DNA of 64,000 nt from Eimeria necatrix. Taxonomy: Eukaryota > Apicomplexa > Conoidasida > Eucoccidiorida > Eimeriidae. Positions 55,440-64,000 of the stretch are shown here, piece after piece. Where the stretch lies: positions 62,001 through 126,000 of the forward strand of contig NW_013655000.1 in the NCBI RefSeq assembly GCF_000499385.1, written 5' to 3'. The position numbers and the translations under genes were made by a program. The notes under the pieces are model-generated. The model saw only the letters and a program-made list of their open reading frames with translations. It was not told the DNA's origin and did no database searches. Each line of letters begins with the position of its first letter. The first letter of the stretch is position 1.

Positions 55440-58400
55440 GAGTATTTTCCTAAAAATAGACCTGCAATTCGCCGCTTGAAAAGAGCAAGCCAACTCGCTC
55501 AGCACCTACTCGACACGCATGCCCGTAGGGCAGCCTACAAGGAGAATGGCTATACAATTTGCAGAGAACGCCACGTTCTAAGGCGTGCTGCAGGACAGGG
55601 TGTCTTGCGCCAAACAGCTCCGAGCTCACAGATGGGCGGCATTGCTCGTTGTCTAGCCACGTCCGCCGGACCCATGCGAACTGCAGCTGCTGAGCATGAA
55701 ACTCCGGGCCGTCCCTCGCAGGTATGCTGATAGGACATGATTGCAAGTGAATAGATGGGAGCATGCACCATGCAAAAGGCTAGCCACAGTATCGTCCATC
55801 ACGTGATTCAGGTATTAACTTTAGGAGCTTAACTCCCACTGCCCCAGACCAGTGCATGCTGCTTCCTTAGCTCACTTGCTGCAACTGTTGTTTTGTCCAA
55901 GATGCGCCAGAAGGGTCCTCCAATTCTGCACATTCTCGTACGCATTGAACGTAAACAGGGGATTCAAAATCCACCTTTCATCTATAGGATCCACATAGAA
56001 GCCTTGCGATCACGGCGAAACAAGAACATACATCCTTATACCAAACCAAAGATCCTCAGCAAAAACTGCATGCACACGCCATCCACATACGGGAATTGCG
56101 AGTCAGCATACAGCACACACCCTTACTTGTAACAATGCAAGGAGCATACGTGGCGCTCGGCAGGAAAAACTGCCTTCAAAGTTACTAAATAAAGATGATG
56201 TGCATGGCAGCTCAAGCAAATCGGGTCACTCACAGACTACAAAAAAATATATAGAGCCGATCCATGACCTCTTCTTACAATTTTCCTCACAGCAAGCCGT
56301 GCTGTGCTTAAACTGTCGACCCTAAAGCAGCAAACCAACTTCATACGGGAGGCAAAGCAACAGATATGCAGAGGCTCAACAACGTACGAGCTGACCGCAA
56401 GAACAAGCTGAATGTGCCATAAAATACAAAGTGAAAGGGATTTTCTGGATCCTTTATGCATAAAATATACCAAACTCGGGCGGCACACGCCGCAATGCGT
56501 TTATAGTCCATGGCCAGCACCATAAACCTGATTATCCCATGCTCTTACGATCTGATATCCCGAACGTGGGCACAGCACACGGAAAGTCCTTTTCCTTGGC
56601 ACAACAATGACTAGACACAACGCAAACAAACTTGGGAGGCTTTCCGTAAGCACAAAAAACGGCTCTAGTCAGCACACGCGAACGTACGCCCTGCGCGTGG
56701 TCGGAAACAAAGAAAAGCAGCTCGAATCCCAGAGCCACCTTGGAATTCTGTCAGCGCAAACGGGATCTGGTCGCTTAGATGCAATAAGGGAAGTGCCGAA
56801 GGCGTGTAGGAGATGCAGTAGAAACCGCTGGGAATTATGACGAAAGCAATACCAAGTGTAGGGAATGATCACAACAGCAGTGGCGAAGGCCATCGAGCCG
56901 CACAGCCTGCGTTGATGTTACATAGCTCGCTGCAGGAGCTGATCCGCAACTATGGCTAAGGCGTCATGCCCGATGATCTGATTAATGGCACATATGGGAT
57001 TATTAAGGCGACGTCGCTGCATCCAGGCACAGAGCTGAGCTAGCGTAGCGCAACTTACAAACTGCATGAATGAAATTGCAGTTAGCTTTCCGCCACCGCT
57101 AGCTCGTAGACGCAGAGCTCATGAGATGAACTCAGAAATATGACGCAAGAAGCAAGTACGACTGCACCGATATTCTCGCGCCAGGCTGCTTGTGAGCGCC
57201 ATCCGCCTAGCGCGGGGGTGGCTTCATGAAACGCGGGAACAAAGCTCACGTCCTGTATCCAAATAATTATGAGCTAAAAATGAAGGTGGTTATTTCATAA
57301 CTGCGCAGCGGCTAATGAGCGTCCCTGACATCTTTCCGTAAGCCATTCCGAAGCCATTCCGAAGCCTCCTCATACGTATGTACAAGCACCGAGCCTACTT
57401 CCTGCAAGCACGTAAACGCCAAATACTCTGCATTGTCCTGCAAAAACCCAGCAAGGTCGTGAATGCCTCAGAATAGCATGCCACCTGGCACATCAAGACA
57501 GAGCTATGACGATCTTCGAAGCTAGCCAGAGCCCACAAGAATATCTCTGATCAATCACACGCACTTCCTGGTCAAAAAAGGCAAGCCATGCCAGCATCCG
57601 CCAATGTACTCCATCTCAGACAGCTGACCGAGTTGTATGGTCCCGGAACAGCGTATGGATGCGTGATTTGAAGATGTAGCACACTTTCTGAGCAAGCCAC
57701 AACCGCTTCACTGTTACGAGAAAGCAGCATTACCAGCTCTGGGTGTGGTCAACTGACTGTGTCGAATAAACAATCCAGCGGAGTTCCAGCTGGAGCCGAT
57801 GACTCTCAACAACGCCAAAGACCTTCACAAGTGGTTCCCGCGCCGTGACAAGGGCGTATCACACAGGTTTGTCCACGCTTTATAAAACGCCACCAGATGA
57901 AAATTCGTGATGCTTTACGGTAGAACCATACCGGACCCACGCACAGCTGAACTCCTGTATTGACAGAGCCCTTGGTTTTACACATGCGTCACCGAACGCA
58001 CCAGCTAGAACCGCAGCATCCACGTCGACAGAGGTACCGGCGTCCCACGAGCGAAACTATTGAATCCACCCTCAAGCAAGCAAACCGAAGGATCGAACCA
58101 CATACTCCTAAAAGCGTCCCAACCACACACATCGAAAGCATTGCAATGAGAAGGAAGCAAAAGGCGTCCAACAGAAGGTGCGGCGCACTGGGGGCAGGTA
58201 ACCAGCGAAAGAAGCTGCTTCTGTTTTATTATGCGGCCTACGCTCAGCATCAAAGCAGCATCTGAGCATTATATGGGCCAGGGCATTCAAAACAAACTTT
58301 CTGTAAGGGTGAAAACGTCAGCTATCTCTTTTTGAATAAGACCTAGGTGCGGATGTTTGGGACACTGGTGAACATTCTTCGCAGCTTGCATGTGCTGGCA

Positions 58401-58563
58401 ATGTGCATCGCAAGCGAGTAAATGCTACGTTGTTTCAAGTTGGCCCAAGGCATTGGGTAGCAAGATGCTGCCTGTTCTAGCTCTACAACTCCTCACAGTG
58501 CCCCAGCTGCCTGGTGCTAGACAGTGAAGAGCGAACTCTCTGATCCCACGGAAAGTCGATCTC
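55440..58563. other. unresolved minus-strand segment
   Basis: Possible exon fragments on the minus strand are near 55450-55730, 56240-56520 (hydrophobic) and 56780-56893 (hydrophobic start, then RFLLHLLHAFGTSLIASK). A donor-like GTGAGC lies near 57255. I could not link them in phase. The region from 56950 to 57950 shows nothing recognisable. Confidence 0.35.
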
Positions 58564-58998
58564 CTAACCATAATAATAAGTATCCCACGTAGAATGCTTG
58601 TGCATCTCACGCACAGTGCTCAACCACGTACCACCATAACTCTGCACAGTGCCCGCATGCGGTGTAGGTGCTGCGAAGCCCTCAAGCGTAAGCGCCACTT
58701 TAGTAGTCACTCTGCAGTAATGGGTTCGGCAAAAACAAGAAGGAAGGATTCGATTGATCTGCCACAAGACAGGCTATGAAGGCGACAGGATACTAACTTC
58801 CTGAACAAAATAGTATTCAGCGCCAGTGGCCACACGGCAAAAGTTACCTCTTCAGTCGAGTGCATACGCAAAAGCAGCAGTGCGAAGGCGGTGCGGTGCC
58901 ACTGACTTGCCAGAAAAGCCACTAGACTAAAGCACTCACAGATTGTGAATCTGCATAGCGCTGATGAACTTGCCCCAGAGCTTCGCTCACAAGACACA
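58564..58998 (-). CDS. 3' exons of an unidentified helical protein
   Basis: Three exons join in phase 0: one ending at 58940 (LVSEALGQVHQRYADSQS, then GTGAGT), 58901-58848 (WHRTAFALLLLRMHSTEE, then GTAACT) and 58758-58564 (INRILPSCFC onward, stop). The amphipathic, Leu-rich helices suggest an alpha-solenoid protein. The 5' part is not placed. Confidence 0.45.
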
Positions 58999-61900
58999 AG
59001 CATGAAGGACGCAAAAGTTGCTTGTCAGCGCAAACATACTAGCTGGAGCCAGATACTTCTATCGCTCGCTTTCAACGTACAGCCCAAAAATATGCAATTC
59101 ACAGTTCGACATGGACAGCAATCATGAGCAAACGGACCGGGAAATGTCGAAAGCTAGTATCCACTTCCAACATGTCGAAAATAATAACTAGAAATGGACC
59201 CACTTCCTATAATTGATTTTTCAATCCACGTGCGACCATGACAAGGTTTTACAGGCAGCTGTTCGGCAGGTTGCAGCGCCCAGTCCCATATGCCCCAGCT
59301 CTACGCCCCAGCTGGCTCGTTGCAGCGTGACAAAGGTTCCGTGGTGAACTCACCGCCTAGTGAATGATGGTCGGACAATGCAGAACCGTCCATTGCAAGA
59401 AGCTCGCATGTACATTCATGTTATCTGAAAGTAACGTCTGCTGCCGAACTTGATGCGTGGCAGGAACTATACGCAATTAAAAAGCAGACTACCACTATGT
59501 CCTAACAAAACGTAGACCAAACTGCATTGTTAAACAAACCGTACTTGTGTGGGAAAGCTCACGGTCTGGAATATCGACATCCAGCGGGAAGAGCTGTGTC
59601 CAACGTGTGCAAGTGACTTTCACCCTCGGCCTCAAAAGAACTACTGAAGGTTCAGTAAGAGGCGCTCAAAGCAGCCGATGCAGAAGCAGGCAATATGGCG
59701 ACATACATCCTATTTCGCAGCAGCGATGTTTGCATCATTGCCCAAACATATACGGAATAGAAATAAGTAGTCCTGTGTCAGCACAAACTGCCACTATATT
59801 CCAATTAAACGTGGTTCCCAGAACGGGCATCAAATATCCCGAAGATTAGAAACGACGGACGCACTTGCTGCATGTGACGCCGGACGAATATCGCATGCAG
59901 AAATGAAGACCAAATCTGTCGTAATTTGCACAGTTGTTTCGCCGCATAGCCCCTACCCGACCCAATACCTAAAAAGTTCCCCATTCTGAATGAGCCGTCG
60001 AGGCGAAACAACTGCGCTGAATGTCCCTGTACAGAGCCTTTCGCGTATGTGGCGCCTGTCGCCTTCCCGTCAGCAAGCGCACACTATGAAAGGTCTGCTC
60101 TTAGGTCAGATTTTCACATGGCCTTGCCACTTCGAGAATGCCTGTACCTAGCGTGGCAAAGGCACACAAAACGGGAAGCAACTGTAGGAAAACAGCACCG
60201 TGGTCGATGGATAGATCCGCACCGTCTGAATGAAGGTGTTGAACCCCATATCCCATTATCAGCATGCATTTTACAGACGCAGCCCACGCCAGCGCCGGCG
60301 GCCCTGATATCTTTGCCAACTGAAAATGGAGCACTCCGAGTATCGTAGTGCGCTTGATTAAGCATACGCATAGGCAACCATTTGAACGCACCCATTCTGC
60401 AACGCCTCGAAACGCTCAACATGCATATGCAGAGCGCTTAATTACGATGTCTATAGGAAGAGCTGCTAGATTGGGAAATGTCAATACCGTTCGCACATCT
60501 CAATAAAAATAAATTGCGACACAAAGTTTGCCCAGGGTACCTGCAGGCAAAGAAAACCTCTTCAACTCTTCGTGGGGCTGACCAAAGCATGGGCGCTGAG
60601 ATGCCTACTCTGCTAAAAATGTAATCATCATCAATTGGTGATTTGAAAACAGCGACACGTATCACCTGCTTGCCCAACAAACGGAAACGCCGCCTTCTCG
60701 TGCTTCCGCTGATAGCTCTTCTGCTTACCTACGTCAAGCTTTTATGATCCATTGGTGCTCCGCTGCCATGTCTCTCCTCTCAGAAAATGGCACGCCTATG
60801 CCCACACGACGGTCGGGCACATCTTTCAGCAATGGTAAAGAGTCAAATGCAGAACTTACAGTCTGCACCGCAACGAAAACAAAAGTACTTCACACAGGAG
60901 TGCACAATGAACTCAGACCCCTCAAACATAAATGCCGACCTGCCCAACGCAGGTACAAGAGAAGGAACGGCGGCTAAGAACACCCGTTTCGGTGTCATAG
61001 GACAGAACGTACCAACTGATTGATGAGTAACCTTGACATTATACCCGAAGACCTTGTGTTATTCACACCTTGTATGGACCGCCAGGCTGAGCACCCCAAC
61101 TGGTTTTCAAAACCGTCGCTGCATATTGTGGCCTGTGAAAGTGAATGTTGCTCACAGAGGACTCTAGCCTGTCAACATACTTTCTGCAAACCAGCAGGTG
61201 CGGAGAATTAGTACATTCAACACTCAAGACACTTGGGTAGTCACTTTTTTGCGCTCAAGCATGCAGGGCTATTCTGGCTTCCTACAAAGCTTATCGGGAT
61301 ATAACCGTTAACCGACCCAGCACAAAGCCGTGACAATCGCATTCTCCCGTCAAAAAACCGGTATGCACAGAAACACCCGGAGTCCGTTGTCTGTTCAAGC
61401 TGTGGTGAAAGCAACGGAGCAAGCACTGAGCAGCAATATGCAAAGTGCAAGAAGCGGACACATTCAGGTTTTCATGTTATGGTCCTTTTTCGGTTTCTGT
61501 AACATTATCAATTCACCATGCTAGGCCACTCACGGACTGAAGTACCGCCGGCTCTCTTCCCTATGGATGGAGCATGCAATCGCGCTGTTCATAGTGTTGA
61601 GCGCTGCACATAGGAATTCGTCTTTAGGGCGAAGAAAGCCATTTATGAATATTTTGCATGCCTAAATGTAAAGGCAGTGCATTGGGCGCTCGTGGTGGAT
61701 TACGGTTGCTTCACAACAGCAACATAGGGAATGCAGGGAGTAGCAGCGACCTTCTGGGAAAGAGAGATGCAACCAAGGCTCTGCACAGCGGTGGATATTG
61801 CTGGAATGGCACTCTACAAAAGGACTCACTCTCTTTAGTCACACAAGTTCATGCAAGCTCGACTAGAAGACTTTCCCGTGCATTGTGCAATGTCTGTGCT

Positions 61901-62262
61901 GTGGCGTCAAGCTAACTTCCGTGGCTCACGAAAGTATAGTATGATGACCTACCAGCTATCCCAGAATAATCTGCCCCCTAGGTCACAGCTTCATAGCGGG
62001 ACTAACAAAGGCGCTTCTACAAGCACTCTTTATGTAAAAAATAGGATCATAGTTCCTTGTTTGTTTGCCAGTCCCTAAGACTGTGCAAGTTGGGCCGCGT
62101 ATGATCCTCTGTGATGCAGGGAAGTGCATACTAGCTGCTTTCAAAAGGAATCGCCGTGTTACGCTCATACGCTCAAGCGGAGCCCGTAAAAATATTGACG
62201 TGGAAAGGCCCAACAGTGTGTAAAGCCTTTGCACAGCTTGACAGAGGGAGGGAAAAGCTCAC
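58999..62262. other. unresolved segment
   Basis: About 3.3 kb with only short ORFs on both strands. Donor-like minus-strand sites occur near 60727 and 60851, but the flanking frames do not stay open across them. It may hold introns and exons of the flanking minus-strand genes. Confidence 0.35.
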
Positions 62263-62319
62263 ATCCTGCGGACAGCAAGGCAGCATCTTAGGTGGGTGAC
62301 GACTCGTTTCAAACAAGTC
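62263..62319 (-). CDS. isolated 19-codon exon
   Basis: Acceptor CGGTAG|GAC at 62319 and donor GAT|GTGAGC at 62263 flank an open 57-base segment, DLFETSRHPPKMLPCCPQD, phase 0 at both ends. The neighbouring exons were not identified. Confidence 0.3.
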
Positions 62320-62791
62320 CTACCGTGGGAAGACACTAGTATACAAGTTCCAGAAATCTAATTATGAAATAAAGCTGAAGATTGCGTGTTGCAGCATATT
62401 CTTGGGTGCACCTGATTTGCGCGAATCCTCGTAGTTCGCGCAATACACTATATCCGCAGTATGGTTCAGCAACGAAATCTTGATAGGTAATCAAACGTTC
62501 ACGTTATCACAGCTACCTGAAAAAGCTGAGCAGTGACCTGCAAATGGAAAAGCGCATGGCAGGATGCTCTCTGCAAAATGATCTGTGGCACTGGTACACA
62601 TGCGAAGCTCTGCATTATTTCTAATCATCTGCTACCAATGCGAGACCATGCAACATCCTCATATTCCTCAGCCTTCTTGGGCACTAACCGTCTGTTTCCA
62701 AATCGCATGATCGCGACCTTGCTCTGTAGCGAACACTTGCATGCTGAACAAGCTGTGCTTTGCCCTTACTGATTCACAGATAAGAAATACT

Positions 62792-63863
62792 CTAAATGGC
62801 ACTGCAGGGAAGAAACTCCACTGCAGTCGAGGCACGTAGCAGCCAGTGTATAGCGTCAGCCAAACGAAACACACAATCTGATGTTTTGAAGTCGTTGTTT
62901 GGGTGGCCTGCACTATACAGGGAACGGCACTTCTCCAAGACTGCTGGAGGCAGTATATTGCTGCGCGTAGACTAAATTTCACAGGTGATATCAGTCGTGT
63001 AACGATATGCATGCATTACCGGAAAGTTCAGGTGAATTTTCAATTTCCGTAAAAAAAGTGATCAGAATCCGATGACAAACTCACCTCCTGCATATCAGAA
63101 CGCAAAAGGACAAGAGAGCACTGGTAATTCTTGCGCCGCGGGCCGACCTAAAGATTGGGTGTGAAGACAACGGGAACGGACCACTACCGCCGACAAAAAC
63201 TTACCTTCTGGCATTCAAGTGTCCGCAGTCCAGATATTATCGCAATGCAACGAATCATGAGATACGTCAGCTTTTCCCCAAAAATAAAGACGGTAACAAA
63301 CAAAAAAAGAACGAAAACCCATAAACGTTGCCAGTAATTAAACTGGACGTAACCTACTCCCTAGTTTGAAAGTATTTTCACGCCAGCAAGAAACATTGCA
63401 ACAGTCAACTCCGCCGAGTGACAATCGTGGAATGCAATAAAAGGATGCACTGTAGCAGAAAAATGCAGCGAAAATGGCGACAGGAATACGCTCCGAGAAA
63501 TATCTGCTGAGCTACTTTTCTGGAACCCACCAACTGAGTCCCACAAAGGTGTCTCCGAAGCCGTTGCATCGAGGGATTGGTTAGGAAAAGGAGCTTGCGA
63601 ACGGCCAAGCAGCTTCATTAAAGTTGAAGCGTCTATCTGGCGACGGCATACGCGGAAGCTGAAACTCACTTGCTACAGCAATTATGCTCATAGGCCACAA
63701 CTGCTGCAGCTAATTCTCGGCTGCACAGCGGCCACATAACGCGGAGCCTCAAACACAGGCGCTCTAAGCCAATGAGCTCAGTAAATTAAGCAAGCGGAAG
63801 CTCACTTCCTGCCGAAAGAGCCACAGCTCATATTACAGGGATGGCCATACGATGAGAAATACA
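62792..63863 (-). CDS. unidentified multi-exon gene, 3' part (probably continues past the right edge)
   Basis: Exons 63863-63806 (YFSSYGHPCNMSCGSFGR), 63720-63670 (RELAAAVVAYEHNCCS), 63503 to about 63358 (IPVAIFAAFFCYSASFYC), 63270-63205 (LTYLMIRCIAIISGLRTL, donor AAG|GTAAGT), 63147-63085 (VGPRRKNYQCSLVLLRSDMQE, one base-triplet longer than quoted context) and 62971-62792 (ending AIHWLLRASTAVEFLPCSAI, then a stop at 62794-62792). Junction phases agree between the first two exons, into the third, and along the last three. The third-to-fourth junction is unsettled. The product looks helical with possible membrane segments and scattered Cys. I do not recognise the family. Confidence 0.45.
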
Positions 63864-64000
63864 CTACGTCAGCGTTCGTGCATGTGGCAAAAACGTTGCG
63901 TCGAGCAATCCCCTGTGAGCAGTCTTGAACATACTACCTGAGTTTTGTATGCGTGAGGACGTAATATACCATTCTTACGTTTGGCATTTCCAGTTTGCAC

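Overview
The window looks like nuclear DNA of an Eimeria-type coccidian (Apicomplexa). The reasons are short GT-AG introns in most genes, runs of GCT/CAG read as poly-Ala, poly-Gln or poly-Leu in both genes and spacers, scattered telomere-like AAACCCT copies away from any chromosome end, and gene content typical of the group: a chloroquine-resistance-transporter (CRT) homologue, rhoptry-kinase-like proteins and a divergent TKL kinase. No bacterial operon, phage, rRNA, tRNA or CRISPR array was recognised. I assembled gene models by hand from frame continuity, splice-site phase and family motifs. Exon edges given to the base were checked for phase; the others are marked approximate.

Layout, left to right. 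(1) 0.3-1.0 kb: a small secreted Lys/Tyr/Pro-rich protein, then about 4 kb of repeat-bearing spacer. (2) 5.3-9.6 kb, plus strand: a multi-exon TKL-type kinase that has lost its catalytic aspartates. (3) 11.1-15.7 kb, minus strand: a complete 13-exon CRT-family transporter, 602 residues, whose exon phases all agree. (4) 17.0-25.1 kb, minus strand: a long multi-exon helical-repeat protein resembling an adaptor-complex beta subunit, possibly AP-5 beta. (5) 25.7-27.6 kb, plus strand: a PUA plus methyltransferase RNA m5C enzyme of the NSUN6 type, with a convergent four-helix membrane protein at 28 kb. (6) 29.6-35.2 kb, minus strand: two tandem rhoptry-kinase-like pseudokinases. (7) 37.9-45.4 kb, minus strand: a tandem-bromodomain protein with long poly-Gln/Ala tails. 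(8) 49.8-50.4 kb, minus strand: RER1, the Golgi-to-ER retrieval receptor. (9) 51-64 kb: degenerate repeats and several in-phase minus-strand exon chains that I could not assign to a family.

The genes do not form one pathway. They fall into membrane traffic and transport (CRT, RER1, the adaptor-like protein), host-interaction proteins (the rhoptry pseudokinases and perhaps the secreted Tyr-rich protein), and nuclear or RNA functions (bromodomain protein, NSUN6-like enzyme). The most valuable observations are the full CRT gene model with a threonine at the position equivalent to PfCRT Lys76, the paired pseudokinases with matching catalytic losses, the TKL pseudokinase, and a roughly 60-bp-arm inverted repeat at 36.5 kb.
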